Assembly (NCBI GenBank): GCA_946481225.1
Contig: CAMLNJ010000030.1
Coordinates: 1 to 12,375, forward strand
Direction: 5' to 3'
Length of the DNA stretch: 12,375 nt
Origin: an uncultured Verrucomicrobiota bacterium
GTDB lineage: Bacteria > Verrucomicrobiota > Verrucomicrobiae > Opitutales > Opitutaceae
In this document: positions 1 through 6,016 of the stretch, in pieces
Numbering within the stretch: position 1 is the stretch's first letter
Layout of the letters: every line of letters starts with the position of its first letter
Program-made: the position numbers and the translations under genes
Notes under the pieces: generated by a model
The model's database searches: none
The model's input: only the letters and a program-made list of their open reading frames with translations
Told to the model about the DNA's origin: nothing

Positions 1-59
1 TTGAGGGTTCGCAGATTCAACGGATGAGGAAGGCGGCGGCGGACAGGCCGTGCGATTTT

Positions 60-695
60 TCACCACGCGCCGAGGGTGTCGTAACGAAAGGTCATCGTCG
101 CGGGATCGTAGGTCTTGACGCGGCTCACGTGCCCGTCGGCGAAAAGAATCGCTTGGGTGCCGTCTGAAAAGAGGGTGCCGCGGGCCGGGTCGAGGCAGTT
201 CTGGGTGTAGTCGTCCTTGTCGTAGTCGGGTTCGCCGAAGCGGTAGTTGGTTTCGCCGGCGAGGATGAACTGGGTGGGAAACCGGATCCGCGCGCGCTGG
301 ACGGCGGCCTGGCCCCCGGCGGTCACAAAGGCGGCTCGGGCGCCGAGAAAATAGGCACTGCCCTCGCGTTCGAAGCGCGGCGTGAGGAAGAATTTCTGGT
401 CGGCGGAATAGGGGCGGAGCTGCTGCGTCCATGCCATCTTGGCCGGGTCGGTTTCGTCGAGCTTCCAGTCGACGGTGTTGGTGGCCTTCGGAAAAAGGTC
501 GCGGTGCTCGTCGGCGAAGAGCGAGAGCGCGAGATGGATCTGCCGTAGATTGGAAACGCTGGCGGAGGCCTGCGCCTTGGCGCGCACCATGCCGACGACG
601 GGGATCAAAATGCCCGCGAGCACGCCGATGATCGCGATGACCGTGAGAAGCTCGATCAGGGTAAATCCGCGGGAGATGGCGCGCGGCGGTCGCAT
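60..695 (-). CDS. Prepilin-type N-terminal cleavage/methylation domain protein (pseudopilin-like)
   Basis: Predicted 211-residue protein of the type II secretion/type IV pilin-like class found in many copies in Verrucomicrobia and Planctomycetes. The start was chosen at 695 because this gives a 10-residue leader (MRPPRAISRG) just before the prepilin peptidase site G10|F11, with the conserved Glu at +5 of the mature protein (FTLIE) and a hydrophobic helix at about residues 11-34. Starts further upstream would add a long arginine/proline-rich stretch with no family support. A segment after the helix (NLRQIHLALSLFADEHRDLFP) matches the usual continuation, and the C-terminal part carries the FADGHV motif common in this family. 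By family knowledge it would be inserted in the inner membrane and processed by a prepilin peptidase; the specific role is unknown. No other pilus or secretion gene is visible nearby, so it looks like an orphan pseudopilin. It diverges from the gene at 943. No Shine-Dalgarno sequence precedes the start. Confidence 0.88.
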   Translation of the reverse strand: MRPPRAISRGFTLIELLTVIAIIGVLAGILIPVVGMVRAKAQASASVSNLRQIHLALSLFADEHRDLFPKATNTVDWKLDETDPAKMAWTQQLRPYSADQKFFLTPRFEREGSAYFLGARAAFVTAGGQAAVQRARIRFPTQFILAGETNYRFGEPDYDKDDYTQNCLDPARGTLFSDGTQAILFADGHVSRVKTYDPATMTFRYDTLGAW

Positions 696-874
696 GCGTT
701 CGAGGAGGGCGAAATCGGTGCGAGCGTCAACGCTTCGGGACCGGAGCCTTGCGGGCGCCTCGCGTTCCACGGCGAATCCGGTCGGGGCCCTCGGGCGAGG
801 ACCGGAGGCGGAGACGAGGCCCGGCCCGGTCGGGGGCCGGCCGGTCCGGACGAGATTGGATGCCATGGCCGCGG

Positions 875-890
875 ACGCCCGCGCGGGCGT
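875..890. repeat. 16-bp perfect palindrome in divergent intergenic region
   Basis: ACGCCCGCGCGGGCGT reads identically on both strands. It lies 52 bases before the start codon at 943, in the 247-base region between two divergent genes, where a dimeric repressor or activator could act. The same region also has an inverted pair ggaccgg/ccggtcc (about 739-745 and 841-847). The palindrome is seen directly; an operator role is inference, and GC-rich DNA makes such palindromes easier to obtain by chance. I saw no clear -35/-10 pair in the region. Confidence 0.4.
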
Positions 891-942
891 GTGTCGCTCG
901 CAAAACGGCATCGGCCGCATAAGGTGCGGGCCCGGTATCGTC

Positions 943-2034
943 ATGACTTTCTGGATACTCATACCCGCCGCCGGCCTTTTTCTTTTTTTCACGCTGCTGC
1001 CCCTGTCCCGGGGGACGGCGTGGTGGATCCGGGGCGCCGACTTCCCGCGGGTGCAGTTCTCGGTGTTCGGGCTGGCGGTCTTCGCCGCCACGCTTGGCTT
1101 GCTCGACCGAAGCCGGGCGCAGACCTGGTGGCTCGCAGGCGCGACAGTCGCCGGGCTCGTCTATCAAGCGGTGTGGATTCTGCCCTATACGCGGCTTTTT
1201 CCCCGGGAGGTGAAGCCGGCGCGCGGCGGCCGTGGGGCGGAGCGCGTCTCGATCCTTTCGGCGAACGTCCTGATGACGAACCGGCGGTCGAATGATTTTC
1301 TCCAAATCGTGCGGGAGGCCCGGCCGGATGTGGTGCTCACCCTCGAAACGAACGCCCGCTGGGAGCACGATCTGCGAAGTTTGGAGGCGGATTATCCCCA
1401 CCGGCTCCGCTGTCCCTTGGAAAACCTCTACGGGATGCACCTGTATTCGCGTTTCCCACTGGAGGACGCGAAGATCCAGTTTCTCGTCGAGCGGCAGGTG
1501 CCTTCGATGCACACGCTGCTGGCGCTGCCTTCAGGACGGCGAGTCGCATTGCATTGTCTGCACCCGGCGCCGCCGAGTCCCGGCGAAAATCCGACCTCGC
1601 GCGAGCGGGATGCGGAGTTGGTGATGGTCGGGCGCAGTGTCGCCGAGGCGCGCCATCCGGTGATCGTGAGCGGCGACCTGAACGACGTCGCTTGGTCCGC
1701 GACGACCCGGTTGTTCCGGAAGGTGAGCGGACTGCTGGATCCACGCATCGGACGCGGAATGTATAACACCTTCCACGCCGGTCACCGCCTCTTCCGCTGG
1801 CCGGTGGATCACTTTTTCCACAGCAAAGACTTCACCTTGGTGCGGCTGCGGCGGTTGCCGGCCTTCGGCTCCGATCATTTTCCCGTGTTTTGCGAGGTGG
1901 AACTCGCGCCGCTGGAGGGTGCGGATCAGGAGGCGCCAAAGGCGGACGCGGAGGACCACAGGCAGGCGAGGGAGAAGATGCGACGGGAGTCCGTCTCCAG
2001 CCAAGAGGTCCATCGTCCCGGCGAGGGCGCGTAG
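943..2034 (+). CDS. Membrane-anchored endonuclease/exonuclease/phosphatase (EEP) family protein
   Basis: Predicted 363-residue protein. Three hydrophobic segments at about residues 4-20, 38-54 and 63-81 form an N-terminal membrane anchor. An EEP domain follows from about residue 101 to 323. Visible catalytic motifs of the DNase I/inositol phosphatase fold are SANVL (Asn108), LTLETN (metal-binding Glu135), LHCLHP (His207), GDLND (Asp245, Asn247), the VDH at 288-290 and the terminal SDH (310-312), so the active site appears complete. The family cleaves phosphodiester or phosphomonoester bonds; the substrate here cannot be read from sequence. A charged tail of about 40 residues (324-363), rich in Glu, Arg and Gln, follows the domain. 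The start at 943 was chosen because the open frame further upstream is antisense to the prepilin gene and the hydrophobic segment starts directly at this Met. It ends 15 bases before a strong terminator and is probably monocistronic. Confidence 0.88.
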   Translation: MTFWILIPAAGLFLFFTLLPLSRGTAWWIRGADFPRVQFSVFGLAVFAATLGLLDRSRAQTWWLAGATVAGLVYQAVWILPYTRLFPREVKPARGGRGAERVSILSANVLMTNRRSNDFLQIVREARPDVVLTLETNARWEHDLRSLEADYPHRLRCPLENLYGMHLYSRFPLEDAKIQFLVERQVPSMHTLLALPSGRRVALHCLHPAPPSPGENPTSRERDAELVMVGRSVAEARHPVIVSGDLNDVAWSATTRLFRKVSGLLDPRIGRGMYNTFHAGHRLFRWPVDHFFHSKDFTLVRLRRLPAFGSDHFPVFCEVELAPLEGADQEAPKADAEDHRQAREKMRRESVSSQEVHRPGEGA

Positions 2035-2049
2035 TTGCGGATGCAGGCG

Positions 2050-2082
2050 GCCCTGGCCCCGCCGCCCGGGGCCGGGGCTTTT
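2050..2082 (+). terminator. Rho-independent terminator of the EEP gene
   Basis: An 11-base arm at 2050-2060 (gccctggcccc) pairs with 2068-2078 (ggggccggggc) through ten Watson-Crick pairs and one G-U pair, with a 7-base loop, followed at once by TTTT (2079-2082). It begins 15 bases after the EEP stop codon. There is no matching T-run on the minus strand, so it works mainly for the plus-strand gene and not for the convergent YihY gene. Confidence 0.8.
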
Positions 2083-2132
2083 GGGAGCCTGGTCGATCGC
2101 GGGCCCGTAAGCCGCCCGGTTCTCGGGGGCCT

Positions 2133-3176
2133 TCAGCCGTGCCGGGATTTTTTCCCGAGAGCGGCGCCGAGCGTGTCGGCGGCGTGGGCGCCGCGCCGGC
2201 CCATGGGTTTTTCCGGGTGATCGGTCGTGTCGCGCACGGTCTGGCGTTCCATCTCCGAGTCGAACTCGGCGCCGAGAAGGACGACGTAGGACGTGAGGAA
2301 CAGCCACATGAGGAAGGCCACGATCGCGCCGAGCGAGCCGTAGGTGCCCTCGTAATCGCCAAAGCGGGAGAGATAGAGCGAGAAGGCGGCGGACCCGAGC
2401 ATCCAAAGGACGGTCGCTCCCACCGCTCCCCCGCTGACCCAGCGCCAGCGGGGATTCTCACGGCTGGCGCCGTAGCGGTAGGCGACGGAGAGGCCGAAGG
2501 CGAAGAGCGCGGCGAGCAGGGGCCAGCGCAGGATGTTGACCAGCAGTGCGGTTTCGTCGCCGCTGATCACACGCAACACGGCGGGGAGCACGGCGACGAG
2601 GCTTATGACGAGCAAGGCTCCGACGATGCCGGCGAGCGTGAGAACGAAGGCCGTGAAGTAGAGCCTCACGACACCGCGCCGTTCCTCCTCGTCGTAGGCG
2701 ATGTTGAGCCCGGTGACGAGGGCGGTCGTCGCCTTCATCGCGCCGAAGAGGGCGATGGCGAGACCGAGCACGGCGCTCCAGCCGGCGCTTTCGTTGTCGG
2801 CGGTCAGCCTGGAGAGCTGCTCCTCCAGGATAGGGCGCGCCTGCGCGGGAAGGATATGGGCGATCGACTCGATGTGTCCGGAGACGGTGGCAGGGTCGTT
2901 GACGAGTGCATAGATGGCGACGAACGCGGCGAGGGCCGGCACCATCGCGGTGAAGGCGTAGAACGCCATGCCGGCGGCGACGATCGAGAGGTTGTCTTCG
3001 CTCAGTTGCCGGAAGGTGCGGTGGATGATGTCACGCCATCCGGGGGGCGGAATCTCCCCGGGCTTGTTGGCCTGGCGTCCTCGTCCGCGTTCGGAAAACT
3101 CATGCGGAGGCGCCTGATTGGCGGAGTCGGCCGCAGGGGCGAGGGAAGGCGTGTTTTCGTCTTTGGCGGGCGACAT
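2133..3176 (-). CDS. yihY: YihY/virulence factor BrkB family inner-membrane protein
   Basis: Predicted 347-residue integral membrane protein of the YihY/BrkB family, once misnamed ribonuclease BN. After a hydrophilic, proline-rich N-terminus (about 1-45), six hydrophobic segments lie at about residues 63-92, 133-160, 172-204, 215-235, 247-270 and 280-303. The family signatures LSEDNLSIVAAGMAFYAF and YGSLGAIVAFLMWLF are clear. The C-terminus has the RDTTDHPEKPMGRRGA-type ending followed by ADTLG that is frequent in bacterial YihY proteins. The molecular function of the family is unsettled. The start was placed at 3176 (MSPAKDENT); a Met 14 codons upstream also keeps the frame open, and no Shine-Dalgarno sequence settles it. 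A small hairpin (cggga/tcccg around a T-loop) lies inside the last codons at 2143-2157. The gene converges on the EEP gene and diverges from the AHSA1 gene. Confidence 0.93.
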   Translation of the reverse strand: MSPAKDENTPSLAPAADSANQAPPHEFSERGRGRQANKPGEIPPPGWRDIIHRTFRQLSEDNLSIVAAGMAFYAFTAMVPALAAFVAIYALVNDPATVSGHIESIAHILPAQARPILEEQLSRLTADNESAGWSAVLGLAIALFGAMKATTALVTGLNIAYDEEERRGVVRLYFTAFVLTLAGIVGALLVISLVAVLPAVLRVISGDETALLVNILRWPLLAALFAFGLSVAYRYGASRENPRWRWVSGGAVGATVLWMLGSAAFSLYLSRFGDYEGTYGSLGAIVAFLMWLFLTSYVVLLGAEFDSEMERQTVRDTTDHPEKPMGRRGAHAADTLGAALGKKSRHG

Positions 3177-3251
3177 GGCGAAATGGGGGAGGCGGCGGGT
3201 TGTGTGGATCGGCGCCACTCACTGTGCTCGCACTCGCGTTGACGGGACATC

Positions 3252-3326
3252 CGACCCTCGCCCGAGAAAGGGTGGGGCGCCCGGCCTTTTGGGAGGGTCG
3301 GGCGAGGCGCCACGATCGACGTGGCG
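3252..3326. repeat. Nested inverted repeats in the yihY/AHSA1 divergent region
   Basis: The left arm at 3252-3265 (cgaccctcgcccga) can pair in two ways with the later segment 3293-3307 (gagggtcgggcgagg): cgaccctc with gagggtcg (3293-3300), or cctcgcccga with tcgggcgagg (3298-3307). In between are an accct/agggt hairpin (3254-3273) and the palindrome gggcgccc (3275-3282). Directly after comes a perfect hairpin, CGCCACG-atcga-CGTGGCG (3308-3326). No T-run follows on either strand, so this does not look like an intrinsic terminator. It may be a regulatory region or a dispersed intergenic repeat. Confidence 0.45.
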
Positions 3327-3415
3327 AAAAAAGACAAAACCTGTCCGCCCCGCGGGGTGTCGTTCGTCGTGGAATCGAGCGCCTCGCTCGCTTTGCTATG
3401 CCAACCTCCCCGACC

Positions 3416-3862
3416 ATGAGCACCCACACTATCCGTCTCCACCGCGTCCTTCGCGCCGCCCCTGAGAAAATCTATCGCGCCTTCACCGAGGCCGACGCCA
3501 TGGCCAAGTGGCTTCCGCCCTATGGCTTCACCTGCAAGGTCCATCACCTCGACGCCTGCGTCGGCGGAAGTTTTCGGATGTCGTTCACGAACTTCACGAC
3601 CGGGGGCAGCCACTCCTTCGGCGGCGAATACCTCGAACTCACGCCCCACGAGCGGATCCGCTACACCGACAAGTTCGACGATCCCAACCTGCCGGGCGTC
3701 CTGGAGGTGACGGTGACGCTGAAAAAGGTGCGTTGCGGCACCGAGATCCATGTCGAGCAGGCGAACGTGCCGGCCGTCATCCCAGCCGAGATGTGCTATC
3801 TCGGCTGGCAGGAGTCTTTCGCCCAGCTGGCCCAGCTCGTCGAGCCGGAGATCCCGAACTGA
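3416..3862 (+). CDS. SRPBCC family protein, AHSA1-like (activator of Hsp90 ATPase homologue 1-like)
   Basis: Predicted 148-residue soluble protein of the SRPBCC (START/Bet v1-like) superfamily, AHSA1-like branch, with a hydrophobic cavity that typically binds small ligands. It is full length for the family. Visible hallmarks: HRVLRAAPEKIYRAFTEADAMAKWLPPYGFT (residues about 10-39, the conserved entry helix and WLPP motif), GGSFRMSFTNF (50-60), FGGEYLELTPHERIRYTDKF (68-87) and the closing helix GWQESFAQLAQLVE (130-143). The start was put at 3416 (MSTHTIRLHRV), where family members usually begin; a Met six codons upstream at 3398 is possible. The ligand and partner are unknown. It is divergent from yihY and first in the plus-strand run that continues with the KTSC-like gene after 148 bases. 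Confidence 0.92.
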   Translation: MSTHTIRLHRVLRAAPEKIYRAFTEADAMAKWLPPYGFTCKVHHLDACVGGSFRMSFTNFTTGGSHSFGGEYLELTPHERIRYTDKFDDPNLPGVLEVTVTLKKVRCGTEIHVEQANVPAVIPAEMCYLGWQESFAQLAQLVEPEIPN

Positions 3863-3916
3863 TCCCGCGTTCCTGCCGGCATCATCTCGGGTGGCGCCGG
3901 GATGTGTTTTCGGGGC

Positions 3917-3972
3917 GCCGGCCGCATGCGCCCGGGGGCGCGGCCGGCTAAGATTTATTTCCGGCCGGCCGC
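3917..3972 (+). repeat. Three 9-mer copies able to form two mutually exclusive hairpins before the KTSC-like gene
   Basis: GCCGGCCGC occurs at 3917-3925 and again at 3964-3972, and its reverse complement GCGGCCGGC lies between them at 3940-3948. The middle copy can pair with the first (14-base loop) or with the third (15-base loop), but not both. An AT-rich stretch, taagatttattt (3949-3960), follows the first hairpin and would sit in the loop of the second. This arrangement recalls terminator/antiterminator leaders, or the first hairpin could simply be an imperfect terminator of the AHSA1 gene. The bases are seen directly; switching is inference. Confidence 0.4.
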
Positions 3973-4000
3973 GAGGGCCGACACGCCGACACCGAGACCC

Positions 4001-4004
4001 GGAG
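4001..4004 (+). promoter_or_regulatory. Shine-Dalgarno-like GGAG before the KTSC-like gene
   Basis: GGAG at 4001-4004 leaves 6 bases before the ATG at 4011, a good ribosome-binding position. It supports this start and is notable because none of the other 13 starts in the window has a comparable motif at a normal distance. Confidence 0.5.
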
Positions 4005-4010
4005 ACCCTC

Positions 4011-4238
4011 ATGCTGCGCTACCGAAATCTCAACGGCGATTCCGGCGTCGAGGCGTTCTCCGTGGAGCCGCGCGCGATCACGGTTCGCTTTCGTGGCGGC
4101 GCCACCTACCGCTACACCCACGCGGCGACCGGGCGGGACGAAGTCGAGGCGATGAAGGATCTCGCGCTGCTCGGGCGGGGGCTGAGCACTTTTATCAGCA
4201 CGCGGGTAGGGAAACGATATGAGCGCAAAGTGGCCTGA
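4011..4238 (+). CDS. KTSC domain-like small protein
   Basis: Predicted 75-residue protein. The central pattern, a hydrophobic strand ending F-R-G-G followed by TYRYT (residues 23-36) and then a helix and GLSTFISTRVGKRYERK (57-73), resembles the small KTSC domain, whose members read roughly F-x-G-x-x-Y-x-Y ... S-x-G-x-x-F-x-x-x-I ... Y. The match is by shape and spacing only: the Lys/Thr/Ser/Cys residues that give the domain its name are not all present, and Gly57-Leu-Ser replaces the usual Ser-x-Gly. The function of the domain is not well established. It is preceded by the only Shine-Dalgarno-like sequence in the window and by alternative hairpins at 3917-3972. A longer frame upstream overlaps the AHSA1 gene and is unlikely to be used. 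Confidence 0.7.
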   Translation: MLRYRNLNGDSGVEAFSVEPRAITVRFRGGATYRYTHAATGRDEVEAMKDLALLGRGLSTFISTRVGKRYERKVA

Positions 4239-4299
4239 GACGCCCGATGGATGCGGCTGGGCGGTGCATGCCTCGGAGGAATCCCCGGGAGGATTCTAA
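4219..4299 (+). CDS. Possible 26-codon leader ORF between the KTSC-like gene and ppk2
   Basis: A short ATG-to-TAA frame starts inside the last codons of the KTSC-like gene (another reading frame, 20-base overlap) and ends in the right arm of a small hairpin (gaatcc 4279-4284 / ggattc 4291-4296), just before the terminator-like hairpin at 4302-4340. The peptide begins MSAKWPETPDG and ends ESPGGF. It has no recognizable domain and no Shine-Dalgarno sequence. A frame this short occurs often by chance; I list it only because its position before two hairpins and a structural gene is what a leader peptide would show. Confidence 0.15.
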   Translation: MSAKWPETPDGCGWAVHASEESPGGF

Positions 4300-4301
4300 G
4301 C

Positions 4302-4340
4302 GCGGCTCCAAGTCGACTTGTCGCCTGGAGCGGCTTTTTT
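4302..4340 (+). terminator. Terminator-like hairpin immediately before ppk2
   Basis: The arm gcggctcca (4302-4310) faces tggagcggc (4326-4334): six consecutive pairs (gctcca/tggagc), a G-G mismatch and two more pairs, then six T (4335-4340). The loop contains the palindrome aagtcgactt. A smaller hairpin (4279-4296) precedes it. It would end transcripts from the KTSC-like gene. It ends only 5 bases before the PPK2 start codon, so any ppk2 message starting upstream must read through it, or ppk2 uses a start site at or after the T-run. Confidence 0.6.
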
Positions 4341-4345
4341 CCCGC

Positions 4346-5230
4346 ATGGATTTCGCATGCCCGCTGAAGGATTACCGCGTGGAGCCGGGAAAGAAGATCG
4401 ATCTGGCGAAGCGGGCGACGGGCGTCGCTCCGCTTTACGCGACCAAGGAAAACTACCGCGACCTCCTCGCCCAATACCGGGACGAGATCGGCGACCTGCA
4501 ACGCGTGCTGTATGCCCATAACCGATACGCCTTGCTGCTCGTCTTCCAAGGCATGGATGGTTCGGGCAAGGACGGGGCCATCCGCCATGTGATGTCGGGC
4601 GTGAACCCGCAGGGCTGCCAGGTGTTCAGCTTCAAGCGACCGAGCGAGGCCGAGCTTGATCATGACTTCCTTTGGCGCACGACGCTGCGTCTGCCGGAGC
4701 GCGGGCGGATAGGGATTTTCAACCGTTCCTATTACGAAGAGGTGCTGGTCGCCCGGGTGTTGCCGGAGGTGCTGGCGGCCCAGCGCCTCCCGGCGGAGTG
4801 CTTGAACCCGAAAACCATCTGGAGGGATCGCTTCTCCGACATCGTCAACTTCGAGGACTACTTGGGCCGCAACGGCACGCGGGTCGTGAAGTTTTTCCTG
4901 CACATCTCGAAGGAGGAGCAGCGTCGGCGCCTGCTGGCTCGGATCGACGAGCCGAAGAAAAATTGGAAATTCGACCTGGGCGATTTGGGCGTGCGGAAGC
5001 GCTGGGACGACTTCCAGGCGGCTTACGCCGAGGCGCTCGCGGCGACGAGCACGGAGCGGGCGCCTTGGTATGTCGTGCCGGCGGACGACAAGCATAACGC
5101 GCGGCTGATCATTTCGCACATCGTCACCCGGAGCCTGCGGGAGTTGCGCATGGGCTTTCCCGAGGTGACGCAGGAGCAACGCAAGCGCCTGAAGGCGGCG
5201 CGGCGGGAACTGGAGCGGGCCGGGGATTGA
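4346..5230 (+). CDS. ppk2: PPK2 family polyphosphate kinase (polyphosphate:nucleotide phosphotransferase)
   Basis: Predicted 294-residue cytosolic kinase that moves phosphate from polyphosphate to nucleotides (or the reverse). The P-loop is GMDGSGKDG at residues 69-77, followed by AIRHVMSGVNPQG (78-90). The Walker B-like segment GIFNRSYYEE (123-132) and the later EPKKNWKFDLGDLGVRKRWDDF (202-223), WYVVPADDKHNAR (241-253) are all typical. The wording KDGAIRHVMSGVNPQG is the kind seen in short, single-domain class III-type PPK2 enzymes, which phosphorylate both NMPs and NDPs; the class call is inference. The start at 4346 (MDFACPLKDYRVEPGKK) matches where relatives begin; an in-frame ATG at 4247 would add 33 residues encoded across the terminator-like hairpin and is rejected. 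No Shine-Dalgarno sequence precedes the start. The DUF2293 gene follows after 75 bases. Confidence 0.95.
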   Translation: MDFACPLKDYRVEPGKKIDLAKRATGVAPLYATKENYRDLLAQYRDEIGDLQRVLYAHNRYALLLVFQGMDGSGKDGAIRHVMSGVNPQGCQVFSFKRPSEAELDHDFLWRTTLRLPERGRIGIFNRSYYEEVLVARVLPEVLAAQRLPAECLNPKTIWRDRFSDIVNFEDYLGRNGTRVVKFFLHISKEEQRRRLLARIDEPKKNWKFDLGDLGVRKRWDDFQAAYAEALAATSTERAPWYVVPADDKHNARLIISHIVTRSLRELRMGFPEVTQEQRKRLKAARRELERAGD

Positions 5231-5305
5231 TGTGGGTCGAGAAAACGCGGCGGCTGGATGATTTTTCTGTCCGCCTTGTTCCCGGCCTTTTTCTTTCTGC
5301 GCCCC

Positions 5306-5992
5306 ATGTCGCACGAAAGCCTCGAAGTCCGTCCCTGTTCGCTGCCCCGCCGCGTCATCGGCCTCGACACCCGCGTGCTGACGGTGCCGGACGGCTGGGA
5401 CCTGCTGCCGCCGGGCGACGCCGCGCTTAGCCGGCGGATCAAGGAAGACGGCCCCAGCTGGACGGTGATCGAGCCAAAGGGCCGCAAACGTTTTTCGCGG
5501 GGCATTTGGGCGCCGGCGGCCCGGATCGCGGCCTTGCGCACCGAACTCGCGCTCGAACGCCAGGATCCCGCCTACCAACGCAAGCTCGACGCGGGTCGCC
5601 GCCGCCGTGCGGAGGAGCAGGTCGCGTATGTCGGCGAATTTCGCGATGCGGTCCTGGCCTTTTTGAACTTTCATCCGGCGCATCGGGCGGCGGCCGAGAC
5701 GATGGCGAGCCTCATCGCGGAGCATGCGACCCCGGTCGGCAGCGGCACGGTAGCGCGCACGGAGCGCATTCCGGTGGAGGAGCGGGCGGAGGCCGCGACC
5801 ATCGCCTGGATGCGGCATCAGACCACAGGCTACGATAACATGGTCATACCCCGCGTCGCGGGCAGGCGCCGCGAGGTTCGTCGCATGCTCGCCCAGCGCT
5901 CGGTGCAGTTGCTCGCCCGCTATCGCCGCGGCGAGGTGATCGAGCGCGCCGGTTGTCCGCTCGCGCAGGCCCTGTCGGCGCGGAGCGCGTAG
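5306..5992 (+). CDS. DUF2293 domain-containing protein
   Basis: Predicted 228-residue soluble protein. The C-terminal half (about residues 105-207) matches DUF2293: a helix EFRDAVLAFLNFHP, then ETMASLIAEHATPVGSGTVARTERI (131-155), the patch IAWMRHQTTGYDNMV (166-180) and an Arg-rich helix RRREVRRMLAQRSVQLLARY (187-206). The N-terminal part has no domain I recognise but is rich in Arg and Trp/Pro. The function of DUF2293 is unknown; the basic residues would fit nucleic-acid binding, which is speculation. The start at 5306 (MSHESLEVRP) was preferred because the 16 extra codons available upstream from 5258 encode an odd hydrophobic stretch (MIFLSALFPAFFFLRP); if used, that stretch would act as a signal or anchor. 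It follows ppk2 closely and may be co-transcribed with it. The stop codon lies in a hairpin shared with the convergent gene. Confidence 0.78.
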   Translation: MSHESLEVRPCSLPRRVIGLDTRVLTVPDGWDLLPPGDAALSRRIKEDGPSWTVIEPKGRKRFSRGIWAPAARIAALRTELALERQDPAYQRKLDAGRRRRAEEQVAYVGEFRDAVLAFLNFHPAHRAAAETMASLIAEHATPVGSGTVARTERIPVEERAEAATIAWMRHQTTGYDNMVIPRVAGRRREVRRMLAQRSVQLLARYRRGEVIERAGCPLAQALSARSA

Positions 5993-6011
5993 CCCGGGTC
6001 AACGCCGGGCT
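5991..6011. terminator. Hairpin between convergent genes, overlapping a stop codon
   Basis: AGCCCGG (5991-5997) pairs perfectly with CCGGGCT (6005-6011) around a 7-base loop. The first arm includes the last two bases of the DUF2293 stop codon, and the hairpin ends 5 bases before the stop of the minus-strand gene at 6017. It sits where a bidirectional transcription end is expected, but neither strand has a T-run after the stem, so it may be an RNA 3'-end stabiliser or a weak terminator. Confidence 0.45.
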
Positions 6012-6016
6012 CTCGA

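Noticed and set aside
1..59. Search for a gene or terminator at the left edge
   Set aside because: No frame with protein character and no stem with a T-run was found; only 59 bases are available.
439..942. Upstream extension of the EEP gene
   Set aside because: The extra 168 codons are antisense to the prepilin gene and lack family support; the hydrophobic N-terminus begins at 943.
696..1091. N-terminal extension of the prepilin gene
   Set aside because: It would place over 130 low-complexity residues before the prepilin leader; prepilin leaders are short.
1890..3242. 450-codon plus-strand frame across yihY
   Set aside because: Gly/Glu/Arg-rich antisense of a clear membrane protein; no recognizable domain.
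3239..3244. TTGACG as a -35 box for the AHSA1 gene
   Set aside because: No -10-like hexamer occurs at 16-18 bases downstream, and it lies about 170 bases from the start codon.
4112..5818. 568-codon open frame on the minus strand opposite ppk2 and the DUF2293 gene
   Set aside because: It is antisense to two confidently identified genes, is Arg/Pro/His-rich with no domain, and long antisense frames are common in GC-rich DNA.
3416..5992. AHSA1, KTSC-like, PPK2 and DUF2293 genes as one new functional system
   Set aside because: Hairpins and gaps separate the first three, and the families have no known shared pathway; simple adjacency is not enough.
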